Source: Cryomorpha sp963836915
GTDB taxonomy: Bacteria; Bacteroidota; Bacteroidia; Flavobacteriales_D; Cryomorphaceae
Reading direction: 5' to 3'
Length of the DNA: 64,000 nt
NCBI GenBank assembly: GCA_963836915.1
Contig: CAWILH010000002.1
Location: 558,001 to 622,000 of the forward strand
The notes below the pieces were generated by a model. It did not search any database. It was not told the origin of the DNA and saw only the letters and a list, made by a program, of their open reading frames with translations. Within the stretch, counting starts at the first letter, position 1, and the number at the start of each line of letters is the position of its first letter. Positions 8,361 to 16,209 of the stretch are shown here, in pieces. The position numbers and the translations under genes are program-made.

Positions 8361-9829
8361 TAATAATGCAGCCTTCTCACTTTGGCGATATACTTCGCAA
8401 GGCGGATCACTTGTTTGGTATAGCCATACTCATTGTCATACCATACATAAAGCACTATATTTTTCTTATCGGGATGCACGATCGTGGCCTTGCTATCAAA
8501 AACAGAGCAACAGCTATCGCCCACTATATCGCTTGAAACAAGCTCAGGCTCGATGCTATACTTGATCTGATTTACCAAGTCACCTTGGAGCGCTGCAGCT
8601 TTTACCAGCTCATTGACCGCCTTAATAGATGTTTCGGCGGTTACGGTCAGGTTCATAATAGCCAGCGATCCATTTGGCACAGGCACCCGCACGGCGTTGG
8701 CGGTGAGCTTATTGGCCAGGCCGGGTATCACTTTGGTGACTGCCTTAGCAGCGCCGGTCTCAGTGATTACCATATTCACTGCTGCCGAACGGCCGCGGCG
8801 CTCTTTGGCGTGAAAATTATCCAATAAGTTTTGATCATTGGTATAGGCATGAACGGTTTCTATATGCCCTTTTTCAATTCCGTACGCCTGATCTACCACA
8901 TGCAGTACCGTGCTGATCGCATTGGTAGTGCAGGAGGCAGCTGAATAAACATTCTCATTTTCAAGGTCGAGTTGCTTATGGTTGATACCATAAACGATAT
9001 TAGGCACTTCCTTTCCGGGAGCGGTTAGAATCACCTTGCTTATACCGTTGGCCTTCAAATGGCGTGAGAGCGCTTCCCGATCCCGAAAAGCACCCGTATT
9101 ATCTATCAGCACTGCATCACTGATACCATGCTCTTCATAATCTACGGATTCTGGACTCGGCGCTTCGATCATCTTAACGATCTGACCGTTTATGATCAAG
9201 CATCGATTTGCCGTGTCGGCTTTTACCGTGCCGGGAAATGGGCCATGCACGCTGTCCATTCTCAGTAAGTCGGCACGTTTTATGATTTCATCTTCGGTCA
9301 CCTTCCGGGTCACGATTGCCTTGAGTCGCAATTGATGGCCTTTGCCAAACTGCTCAACGAGTTCGCGTGCTGCAAGCCTTCCGATTCTTCCAAACCCGAA
9401 AAGAACCACGTCGCGTGGCTCAAATTTCGTATTGGTATCGGCCGAGACCAAATGTCCAATTTTCGAAAAGAGAAAATCCTTTTTGGAGGCATGGTTTTTT
9501 CCTTCTGCCATCCACTCGGCAGTAAGTCGGCCGATGTCAATTTTGGCTGGAGCCAAATCCATCTCCAGCAGGGTGCGGGCGAGCTCGCTTGTGGCAAATA
9601 CGTCGATCGGCTTTTCAACCACTTCGGCGGCATAGCGGTGCAATGCCAATACTTCGGTCACACTTTTATTTACCAGGTGGTTTCGGAATAGCACGAGCTC
9701 TACAGAATAATCATAGAGAAGGTTTCCCACAGCGCTGATCAGCTCTACAGCGGCCTTTTCTTTTTTGATCCAGAGCTCCAGTTCTTGGTTATAGGTCGCT
9801 CTTCCTTTGCTTAATAAGTCGGTTGACAT
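8357..9829 (-). CDS. gap: Glyceraldehyde-3-phosphate dehydrogenase (long form)
   Basis: Oxidises and phosphorylates glyceraldehyde-3-phosphate to 1,3-bisphosphoglycerate with NAD(P), the central step of glycolysis and gluconeogenesis. At about 490 residues it is longer than the usual 335, owing to a ~130-residue helical N-terminal extension typical of one Bacteroidota/Proteobacteria GAPDH class. The Rossmann motif GFGRIGR lies near residue 145. The active-site cysteine is in SAASCTTNAI near residue 300, and the C-terminal WYDNEYGYTKQV is intact. I place the start at the ATG at 9827-9829 (MSTDLLSKGR), because the 19 extra upstream codons would run into the rpoD terminator. The TAG stop overlaps the IS630 target site. 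Confidence 0.95.
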   Translation of the reverse strand: MSTDLLSKGRATYNQELELWIKKEKAAVELISAVGNLLYDYSVELVLFRNHLVNKSVTEVLALHRYAAEVVEKPIDVFATSELARTLLEMDLAPAKIDIGRLTAEWMAEGKNHASKKDFLFSKIGHLVSADTNTKFEPRDVVLFGFGRIGRLAARELVEQFGKGHQLRLKAIVTRKVTEDEIIKRADLLRMDSVHGPFPGTVKADTANRCLIINGQIVKMIEAPSPESVDYEEHGISDAVLIDNTGAFRDREALSRHLKANGISKVILTAPGKEVPNIVYGINHKQLDLENENVYSAASCTTNAISTVLHVVDQAYGIEKGHIETVHAYTNDQNLLDNFHAKERRGRSAAVNMVITETGAAKAVTKVIPGLANKLTANAVRVPVPNGSLAIMNLTVTAETSIKAVNELVKAAALQGDLVNQIKYSIEPELVSSDIVGDSCCSVFDSKATIVHPDKKNIVLYVWYDNEYGYTKQVIRLAKYIAKVRRLHYY

Positions 9830-9857
9830 AAATGTTGGTTTAGATTTGTGTAGACAT

Positions 9858-9883
9858 AAAAAAAACCCGCACGGTGGCGGGTT
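9858..9883 (-). terminator. Rho-independent terminator of rpoD
   Basis: The stem AACCCGC (9864-9870) with GCGGGTT (9877-9883) is followed on the minus strand by a T run (plus-strand A tract at 9858-9865). It sits 6 bases past the sigma-factor stop and upstream of gap. Confidence 0.8.
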
Positions 9884-9889
9884 CAATAC

Positions 9890-10753
9890 TTATCCTAAAT
9901 ATGCTTTTAGATGCTTGCTTCGTGAAGAGTGGCGCAATCTTCTGATCGCTTTTTCCTTGATCTGCCTAACCCTTTCGCGGGTAAGGCCAAACCGGTCTCC
10001 TATTTCTTCCAAGGTAAGGCCATGCTTCATTCCGATACCGTAAAACAGGCGTATTACTTCACGCTCTTTCTCGGTAAGGGTAGAAAGCGATCGCTCTATC
10101 TCTTGCACCAAAGACTCATTCAGCAATGCAGTATCTGCATTTGGCGAGTCATTGTTGATCATTACGTCAAGCAGCGATGAGCTATCATCTTCCGTAAAAG
10201 GAGCATCTACCGATACGTGGCGTCCACTCACCTTTAGAGAGTCGGCAACTTTTTCGGCTGGAATGTCAAGGGCATTTGCAATTTCTTCTACCGTAGGTGG
10301 GCGGTCGTATTCCTGCTCCAACTTGGCAAACATTTTATTGATCTTGTTTAGGCTTCCAACTTGATTTAGCGGAAGGCGAACAATACGTGACTGCTCTGCC
10401 AATGCCTGAAGGATAGACTGACGGATCCACCACACGGCGTAAGAGATGAACTTGAAACCTCGGGTTTCGTCAAACCGCTGTGCTGCTTTGATCAATCCAA
10501 GATTACCCTCATTGATCAAATCGGGAAGGGACAGGCCTTGGTTTTGATACTGCTTAGATACCGATACCACAAAACGGAGATTGGCACGGGTCAACTTTTC
10601 GAGCGCTGCCTGATCTCCTTTTTTAATGCGCTGAGCCAATTCAACTTCTTCTTCGGCGGTGATAAGGTCTTCACGCCCTATTTCTTGAAGATACTTGTCT
10701 AAAGATTGACTCTCGCGGTTGGTTATGCTTTTGGTTATCTTAAGTTGTCTCAT
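9890..10753 (-). CDS. rpoD: Primary RNA polymerase sigma factor (RpoD/SigA)
   Basis: A 287-residue sigma-70 of the short Bacteroidota primary class, which lacks most of region 1. Region 1.2 is SLDKYLQEIGREDLITAEEE. Region 2 includes NLRFVVSVSKQYQNQGLSL and the promoter-melting segment FISYAVWWIRQSI. Region 3 begins VRLPLNQVGSLNKI. Region 4 ends with GLTLEEIGDRFGLTRERVRQ, the -35-reading helix-turn-helix. It recognises the TAnnTTTG promoters seen in this window. Its own upstream region has an excellent match (10800-10831), and a terminator follows directly, so it is monocistronic. Confidence 0.96.
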   Translation of the reverse strand: MRQLKITKSITNRESQSLDKYLQEIGREDLITAEEEVELAQRIKKGDQAALEKLTRANLRFVVSVSKQYQNQGLSLPDLINEGNLGLIKAAQRFDETRGFKFISYAVWWIRQSILQALAEQSRIVRLPLNQVGSLNKINKMFAKLEQEYDRPPTVEEIANALDIPAEKVADSLKVSGRHVSVDAPFTEDDSSSLLDVMINNDSPNADTALLNESLVQEIERSLSTLTEKEREVIRLFYGIGMKHGLTLEEIGDRFGLTRERVRQIKEKAIRRLRHSSRSKHLKAYLG

Positions 10754-10799
10754 ATTGGGTTCTTAATTTTCTAGTGAATGCGAATGCAGGAGCAAACCG

Positions 10800-10831
10800 C
10801 AAAGGTAGTATTTCTTAGTATTTAAGTCAAA
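10800..10831 (-). promoter_or_regulatory. rpoD promoter
   Basis: On the minus strand, TTTG (10831-10828), a 20-base spacer, then TACCTTTG (10807-10800). This is a full match to the Bacteroidota TTTG-N19/20-TAnnTTTG promoter. The distance to the ATG is 46 bases. Confidence 0.75.
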
Positions 10832-10914
10832 AACGCAATTGATTGTTTAATAACTTATTGAAAAAAACGTAGTCGTCTGCTACAAGAATTCACGTCGCCT
10901 ACACGGATACAATA

Positions 10915-10953
10915 AAGCTGCCACTAAGTACGGTTCGTTCTTAGTGGCAGCTT
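10915..10953 (-). terminator. Long hairpin terminator downstream of htrA
   Basis: A perfect 14-bp stem: 10915-10928 (AAGCTGCCACTAAG) pairs with 10940-10953, with an 11-base loop. On the minus strand it is followed by TTATTG, a weak T tract. It lies 56 bases past the htrA stop and upstream of the rpoD promoter, so it insulates the two genes. Confidence 0.65.
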
Positions 10954-11008
10954 CTAAATGCTATGAAGCCTTTAAAGACCGGATTTGTTCAAAGCTTAAA
11001 TTGGTAAA

Positions 11009-12469
11009 TCACAACCCAAAGCCGAAATAATCTGCTTTTCCATTTTGGTGAAAACCTTCTACGAGCACACCTCCCGACTTGGAGCCCAAAATCGCATTGA
11101 CATCGGCGGGTGTTTTCACGACTTGCTTATCGATATGTGTGATCACGAATCCTTCTTCAAGACCGGCTTGCTTCAGTTTGCCCTCTTGAAGCGCTGTGAT
11201 TTTTACGCCATCGGTTAGGTTGAGCCGCTGCTTATCTGTTTCGCTGAGCGGGGCAAAGGAAGCACCGTAAATCTTGTCGGGCGCTGCTAGTACTTTTTCA
11301 ATTTCTTTCTTTTGCATCTCAAGATTGCCTGCACGGTCGCGCAAGATTACTTCAAAATCCTGCTTGCCACCACCGCGGAGCACTCCGACCATGATCTTGT
11401 CGCCAGGGCGGTATTTGCCGACCTGCTCCTGAAGTTCCGTCACATTTCTCACATTGATTCCTTGCACGGTACGTATAATGTCGCCTTGTTTTAAACCTGC
11501 TTTTGCGGCAGCACCATCTTCCAATAGACTTCGCACATAGGCGCCTTCACTTACTTTTAGCTTCTTATCGGTCACTAGGGCAGGATCGAGATTACTTATG
11601 CTTACCCCAATATATGCGCGCTGTACCTTGCCAAACTCCAATAGATCGGCGGTGACTTTTTGAACAATGCTCACCGGAACGGCAAAGCTATAGCCGCTAT
11701 ATGAACCTGTACGCGAAGCAATTGCCGTGTTGATGCCTACGAGCTCGCCACGACCATTTACCAATGCCCCGCCACTATTGCCAGGGTTTACCGCTGCATC
11801 GGTCTGGATGAAGGATTCCAACGGAAATATTTCATCTGTAGGACTGTAATCTAAAATATTGATATTCCGTGCCTTCGCGCTTACTATGCCTGCCGTAACG
11901 GTAGAAGTAAGGTTGAAAGGGTTACCGACCGCCAGCACCCATTCACCGATCTGTAAGTTATCACTATCGCCCAGCGTTATTGCCGGAAGGCCAGACTGAT
12001 CTATTTTAATAAGGGCGATATCGGTAGCGGGGTCGGTTCCAATCAAGGTGGCCGAGTAGGTGGTATTATTGTTCAGGCTTACCGAAATATCGGCTGCATT
12101 GGCGATCACATGGTTATTGGTAACGATGTACCCATCTTTGCTTATGATCACCCCAGAGCCTGTGGCCTTCTGCTGCTGCGAATAATACCGGTCGCCGCCA
12201 AATATCTGACTCCAAGGATTATAAACCTTCTGCGATTGAAAAGTAGTGGTGACGTGCACCACAGCGTCTACCGTCATTCCAGCGGCCTTTACGAAGTCTA
12301 CGCTCTCTAAGGGCACCGAAGGGCTGGCAGAAAAATTGGTGAATTTAAATTGGGGTTGCTCGTCGGCAATGGCCGAACCGCGAAAACCCGGATTGATTTG
12401 GGTGAAAATGGCCACGGACACCACACCGCCAAGAACGGCGATAAGGAAAAATTTAAATGCTTGTTTCAT
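11009..12469 (-). CDS. htrA: HtrA/Do-family periplasmic serine protease
   Basis: A 486-residue envelope quality-control protease and chaperone. An N-terminal signal anchor (residues 5-25) is followed by the trypsin-like domain with triad H120 (TNNHVIAN), D150 (DPATDIAL) and S232 (GNSGGALVN). Two PDZ domains follow, at about 285-375 and 395-486; the second is shorter and degenerate. Length and order fit the Do family (DegP/DegQ-like). Substrates are unfolded envelope proteins. It is flanked by a divergent lipoprotein gene and a strong hairpin downstream, so it is a single-gene unit. Confidence 0.93.
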   Translation of the reverse strand: MKQAFKFFLIAVLGGVVSVAIFTQINPGFRGSAIADEQPQFKFTNFSASPSVPLESVDFVKAAGMTVDAVVHVTTTFQSQKVYNPWSQIFGGDRYYSQQQKATGSGVIISKDGYIVTNNHVIANAADISVSLNNNTTYSATLIGTDPATDIALIKIDQSGLPAITLGDSDNLQIGEWVLAVGNPFNLTSTVTAGIVSAKARNINILDYSPTDEIFPLESFIQTDAAVNPGNSGGALVNGRGELVGINTAIASRTGSYSGYSFAVPVSIVQKVTADLLEFGKVQRAYIGVSISNLDPALVTDKKLKVSEGAYVRSLLEDGAAAKAGLKQGDIIRTVQGINVRNVTELQEQVGKYRPGDKIMVGVLRGGGKQDFEVILRDRAGNLEMQKKEIEKVLAAPDKIYGASFAPLSETDKQRLNLTDGVKITALQEGKLKQAGLEEGFVITHIDKQVVKTPADVNAILGSKSGGVLVEGFHQNGKADYFGFGL

Positions 12470-12515
12470 ATCTTTTGCAGTTTGGATGTTTAAACAATGG
12501 CTGAGTGCTTTTTCT

Positions 12516-12523
12516 TACTTTTG
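12516..12523 (+). promoter_or_regulatory. Candidate -7 box before the acidic lipoprotein
   Basis: TACTTTTG matches TAnnTTTG, 76 bases before the lipoprotein ATG at 12600, inside the divergent intergenic region with htrA. No clear -33 element. Confidence 0.35.
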
Positions 12524-12599
12524 TGCTGTTAATTGGTGTTAAGCCGCTAATGCCAATTGATATCTAACGGAAAAGTGCAATTTGTATACCATTCGCTTT

Positions 12600-13085
12600 A
12601 TGGGTTTCAATTTCAGAAATATTGTCAGATTTCAGCTTGCCCTGTCCATAGCCCTGAGCGCAATGAGCTGCGCGGGCACTGCCGAAAATAAGAAAAATCC
12701 GACTGCACCGGTCGAAAAAAGTATAGAGAGTCGTGCTTCGAAGGCAATAGCGGAACAGCCGACTTTTAGCGATACCACCGAACTCTCCGAGAGCGATGTC
12801 GAATTTTTGTCCAGCTATGGTGAAGCCGTTGACGGCGAAGTGGCAGACTCCGTTGAGATCTCCGACTTTTCGGGCGAAGATTATGATCTGAACGAAGAAG
12901 ACTTTGAAGAATACTCCGACATGGATGATTCTGAAGGGGAGTGGGGCGATATCGAAGTATCAAACGGTGACCTAAGGGTAGAAAAGGAAAAATTGCTCTC
13001 TACGGAAGTACTTATGGTGGTGCGGCCGATTTCAGAACAGGGCGCGACTCGGTGCTCAACCTTATCGAAGAGCGCATCAATCTAG
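12600..13085 (+). CDS. Acidic lipoprotein, N-terminal part (frameshifted)
   Basis: I take the ATG at 12600 (MGFNFRNIVRFQLALS) because it gives a clean lipoprotein signal ending LSAMSC, with the lipobox cysteine near residue 24. The mature region to about residue 130 is extremely rich in Asp, Glu and Ser (DLNEEDFEEYSDMDDSEGEW) and is probably disordered. From about 13000 the frame stops making sense. Shifting one base continues the protein as YGGAADFRTGRDSVLNLIEE into the next entry, so the two are one gene with a single-base deletion near 13000. I do not recognise the family. Confidence 0.6.
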   Translation: MGFNFRNIVRFQLALSIALSAMSCAGTAENKKNPTAPVEKSIESRASKAIAEQPTFSDTTELSESDVEFLSSYGEAVDGEVADSVEISDFSGEDYDLNEEDFEEYSDMDDSEGEWGDIEVSNGDLRVEKEKLLSTEVLMVVRPISEQGATRCSTLSKSASI

Positions 13086-13354
13086 GACAAAACGACCGGA
13101 ACTTCAAAGTGGTGGTCGAGAAATGGAAATCACCGGTCAATTACAAAGGCTATAAATTCAATAGACGCAAACTTATGCTTTACGGAATCGGCGTACGCGC
13201 TGATGTGACCATCTATTATTACCTTCAGAATTATTATCTGGCCATCAATGAAGATATGTACTCCCTCCAAGAAGCAGCCATCAATATACCTTATACCCTA
13301 GCATCAGATACCGCCCTTACCAATTACCTATTCCGATTTGACGATAGACTTTAA
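13052..13354 (+). CDS. Acidic lipoprotein, C-terminal part
   Basis: Continuation of the preceding acidic lipoprotein in another frame; the frame is already open from about 13004, so the GTG at 13052 need not be a start. It contains a compact alpha/beta segment (NFKVVVEKWKSPVNYKGYKF, then GIGVRADVTIYYYLQNYYLA), with no family I can name. Its stop overlaps the dapF start by 17 nt, which places it at the head of the dapF-GNAT-mltG cluster. Confidence 0.55.
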   Translation: MLNLIEERINLGQNDRNFKVVVEKWKSPVNYKGYKFNRRKLMLYGIGVRADVTIYYYLQNYYLAINEDMYSLQEAAINIPYTLASDTALTNYLFRFDDRL

Positions 13355-14123
13355 GAAATACCATGGCAGTGGCAATGATTTTATTCTCATCGATGATCGC
13401 CAAGAAAACTTTCCCGTAAAGGAGCCCGCATTGATAACACAGCTCTGCGATCGTCATTTTGGCATTGGATCCGATGGGCTCATGCTTCTTAGGGAGTCTG
13501 ATCAGGCCGATTTTGAGATGATCTTCTTTAACCCCGATGGATCGAAGAGCCTTTGCGGAAACGGAAGCCGCTGCGCCGTCCGGTTTTCACAGGAACGCGG
13601 TTTGGCCGCAGCCAAAGGCAGCATGCTAACCACAGATGGACTGCATGATTATGTAATCCATTCAGATAGGGAAGTTGCGATCGCAATGCGCGATGTGAAA
13701 GGTGTGAATAAGGTGGATGGACATTGGTTCATCGATACCGGTTCACCACATCTCATTATTTCAATGACCGATCTAGACCATCTGGCCATAGAAAAAATCG
13801 GTAGGGAGTGGAGAAATAATGCTGCCTTTGATGCTTGCGGCGGGGCGAATGTCAATTTTGTGGCGCCCACCGAGGAGCCAGATATCCTAGAAGTGCGCAC
13901 CTATGAGCGTGGAGTAGAAAGAGAAACACTCTCCTGCGGCACTGGTGTTACGGCGGCGGCATTGGCACACGGCATCCAACATAACCTGACCAGTGGCGCC
14001 ATCAGAATCCGCACACGCGGGGGCGAGCTCGAAGTATCCTTTGATCGCGCCGACGATCTATTCACCAATATTTGGCTTACCGGTCCGGTGGCGCAGGTTT
14101 ATTCTGGAAGGTTTGAATCTTGA
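13338..14123 (+). CDS. dapF: Diaminopimelate epimerase
   Basis: Interconverts LL- and meso-diaminopimelate for lysine and peptidoglycan synthesis in the cytoplasm. At 261 residues it has the full family set: substrate loop KYHGSGNDFI at residues 7-16, first catalytic cysteine C73 in LCGNGSRC, and second catalytic cysteine C200 in ETLSCGTGV. The best start is the TTG at 13338 (TTG ACG ATA GAC), since no ATG precedes the conserved loop. It overlaps the preceding lipoprotein by 17 nt and the GNAT gene by 11 nt, indicating a tightly packed operon. Confidence 0.94.
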   Translation: MTIDFKKYHGSGNDFILIDDRQENFPVKEPALITQLCDRHFGIGSDGLMLLRESDQADFEMIFFNPDGSKSLCGNGSRCAVRFSQERGLAAAKGSMLTTDGLHDYVIHSDREVAIAMRDVKGVNKVDGHWFIDTGSPHLIISMTDLDHLAIEKIGREWRNNAAFDACGGANVNFVAPTEEPDILEVRTYERGVERETLSCGTGVTAAALAHGIQHNLTSGAIRIRTRGGELEVSFDRADDLFTNIWLTGPVAQVYSGRFES

Positions 14124-14655
14124 GAATGACCACATAAGGTTAAGGGCGCTTGAAATGAGCGATGTAGAAATTCTTTACCTATGGGAAAACGACCGAAAGT
14201 CTTGGCACGTATCCCATACCGTAGCGCCTTTTAGCCGCCATGTGCTCACTGATTATATCCACTCTGTAAGCGATATTTATACCGATAAGCAATTGCGGCT
14301 TATCATTGAGCGCAAACAGGATTATAAGGCGTTGGGTGCGCTCGATCTATTCGATTTTGACTTTAAAAATCACCGCGCTGGGATCGGGATACTTATAGCC
14401 GATGAAGAAAACCGACGCCAGGGCCTGGCGTCAAGTGCGATCAAAATCATAGAGCACTACGCATTTAAAACCTTGCGGTTGCATCAACTTTACTGCAATA
14501 TAGATCCGCAAAACCACCCAAGTGTGGCGCTATTTCAAGGGTGCGGATTCAAAATCATTGGTACCAAAGAAGCGTGGATCTATAGCAATGGAGCCTTTCA
14601 CGATGAATTGATTTTACAGAAGTTGAATGAAGAAACAAAAGAAGCAGAAGGTTAA
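14113..14655 (+). CDS. GNAT-family N-acetyltransferase
   Basis: About 180 residues in the RimJ/RimL-type GNAT layout: LENDHIRLRALEMSDVEIL at the start, a central strand YKALGALDLFDFD, the acetyl-CoA loop ENRRQGLASSAI, and the family ending NHPSVALFQGCGFKIIG. It transfers an acetyl group to an amine; the substrate is unknown. I choose the TTG at 14113 because the open frame upstream is only a shadow of dapF. It overlaps dapF by 11 nt and mltG by 29 nt. Confidence 0.85.
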   Translation: MNLENDHIRLRALEMSDVEILYLWENDRKSWHVSHTVAPFSRHVLTDYIHSVSDIYTDKQLRLIIERKQDYKALGALDLFDFDFKNHRAGIGILIADEENRRQGLASSAIKIIEHYAFKTLRLHQLYCNIDPQNHPSVALFQGCGFKIIGTKEAWIYSNGAFHDELILQKLNEETKEAEG

Positions 14656-15685
14656 GGTTTTGTCTATTTTGGCAGTCATTGCTGTCGCTGCCGCCATGGT
14701 AACCGGTTTTCACTATTATAAATTGCTCTTCGGCAAGGCGGTAGAACTAGAGCGTGGCAACACGAACTTTTATATCCGTACGGGCTGGACCGAAAAAGAT
14801 GTTCTTCGAAGTCTTGAAGACCGCGCGATACTGCTCCATCCCGAAGCGTTTGGCTGGGTGATGGAAAGGAAAAACTATCAGGGCAAGTTGGTGGTAGCTG
14901 GAAAATATATCCTAAGGGATGGCATGAGCGCCAATGAACTGGTAGACCACCTGCGGGCAGGAAATGGCAGGGAAGAAGTGAAGATTACTTTTAACCTTGC
15001 ACGCACCGCAGCAGAGCTTGCCGGTAAGGCTTCTGCCAATATTGAAGCCGATTCGTTGGATATCATTACCTTGCTAAGGGATGGCGCGACAGCTGAAAAA
15101 TATGGATTTGATGGCCAGACCTTTCTCACGCTCTTCCTCCCAGATACCTATAATGTATATTGGGATACCGATGCCGATACATTTATAGCGAGGATGGCCG
15201 CTGAGTACAAGGCATTTTGGACTGCTGAGCGCAAAGCCAAAGCTGCGGCCATCGGATTGAGCCAAAGTGAAGTAAGCATTCTGGCTTCTATCGTTCAGGC
15301 CGAGCAGCAGCTTCATGCCGATGAGCGGCCGATCATCGCTGGGCTCTATCTCAACCGGTTGCGGCGGGGCATGCGGCTACAGAGCGACCCTACGGTGGTA
15401 TACGCCATGGGCGATTTTAACATAAACCGTGTACTCACTGTTCACTTAGCCACGCCGAGCCCGTATAATACCTATGTCAACGCTGGACTGCCGCCCGGCC
15501 CTATCAATATTCCTTCAAAACGATCTATCGATGCCGTGCTCAATGCCGATAAGAACAGCTATATTTTCATGTGTGCAAAGGCCGATTTCTCGGGGTATCA
15601 CGCTTTCGCGAAAAGCTTGAGCCAGCACAATAAAAATGCACGTGCCTTTCAGCAAGCCATGAATGAGCGCAAGATATACCGCTAG
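14627..15685 (+). CDS. mltG: Endolytic murein transglycosylase MltG
   Basis: A 352-residue inner-membrane-anchored lytic transglycosylase that cuts nascent peptidoglycan glycan strands. One N-terminal membrane segment (about residues 10-27) is followed by a LysM-like region. The YceG catalytic domain begins about residue 165, with the conserved ASIVQAEQ containing the catalytic glutamate, GLYLNRLRRGMRLQSDPTV, and the C-terminal GLPPGPINIPS. The start overlaps the GNAT gene by 29 nt. Placed after dapF, it groups with peptidoglycan functions. Confidence 0.93.
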   Translation: MKKQKKQKVKVLSILAVIAVAAAMVTGFHYYKLLFGKAVELERGNTNFYIRTGWTEKDVLRSLEDRAILLHPEAFGWVMERKNYQGKLVVAGKYILRDGMSANELVDHLRAGNGREEVKITFNLARTAAELAGKASANIEADSLDIITLLRDGATAEKYGFDGQTFLTLFLPDTYNVYWDTDADTFIARMAAEYKAFWTAERKAKAAAIGLSQSEVSILASIVQAEQQLHADERPIIAGLYLNRLRRGMRLQSDPTVVYAMGDFNINRVLTVHLATPSPYNTYVNAGLPPGPINIPSKRSIDAVLNADKNSYIFMCAKADFSGYHAFAKSLSQHNKNARAFQQAMNERKIYR

Positions 15686-15686
15686 G

Positions 15687-16187
15687 ATGGCCCGCACTGT
15701 CGTGATTTCTGAAGGCTACTCCAATTCTTACCTCGTGCCCGGTAGTTTTTTGCTCATACTTGGGCTCAGTTTATCCTTTATCACCTTCTATTTTTTATTG
15801 CTCATGCTTCCCGCAGTATGCTTGTTTTCAGCCACTACGGGGTTAGAAATCGATGGAGTTGAAAAGCGGGTACGGAAGTATTCAGCTTTTTTCAATTTCC
15901 GCAGGGGTATTTGGCTTCCGCTAAAGTTCTTCACAGGTGCAGAGCTCGGAGAAACAGTGGTGAACTATGCCCATAGAACCTTCTTCCGGTATAATCGAAG
16001 TACATCGCGTACCTTCGATGTGGTTCTGCTGCGCAGCGATGATGGCGATCCCTATTGCATCAACGATTTTTTTGAATATTCCGATGCCCGCAAAGGCCTT
16101 TTGGCAATAGCCGACACCATGCAGTGGAAAGCCGTAGATCATTATGCCGAAGAAACCGCCAGACTCAAATTGCAAAAACGGCGCTGA
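15687..16187 (+). CDS. Small membrane protein, unknown function
   Basis: A 166-residue protein with two adjacent hydrophobic segments (about residues 18-50: FLLILGLSLSFITFYFLLLM) and a cytoplasmic or periplasmic C-terminal half that is alpha/beta and ends in a basic helix (ARLKLQKRR). I choose the ATG at 15687, one base after the mltG stop, over the in-frame ATG at 15663 that would overlap mltG. It resembles the PH-like single-module membrane proteins found in Bacteroidota, but I do not assign a family. Confidence 0.7.
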   Translation: MARTVVISEGYSNSYLVPGSFLLILGLSLSFITFYFLLLMLPAVCLFSATTGLEIDGVEKRVRKYSAFFNFRRGIWLPLKFFTGAELGETVVNYAHRTFFRYNRSTSRTFDVVLLRSDDGDPYCINDFFEYSDARKGLLAIADTMQWKAVDHYAEETARLKLQKRR

Positions 16188-16209
16188 AAGCGGCTTATGA
16201 AACCACTAT

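Noticed and set aside
13993..14112. Extended N-terminus of the GNAT gene from the ATG at 13993
   Set aside because: This stretch is dapF read in another frame; the GNAT fold begins at residue 41 of that ORF.
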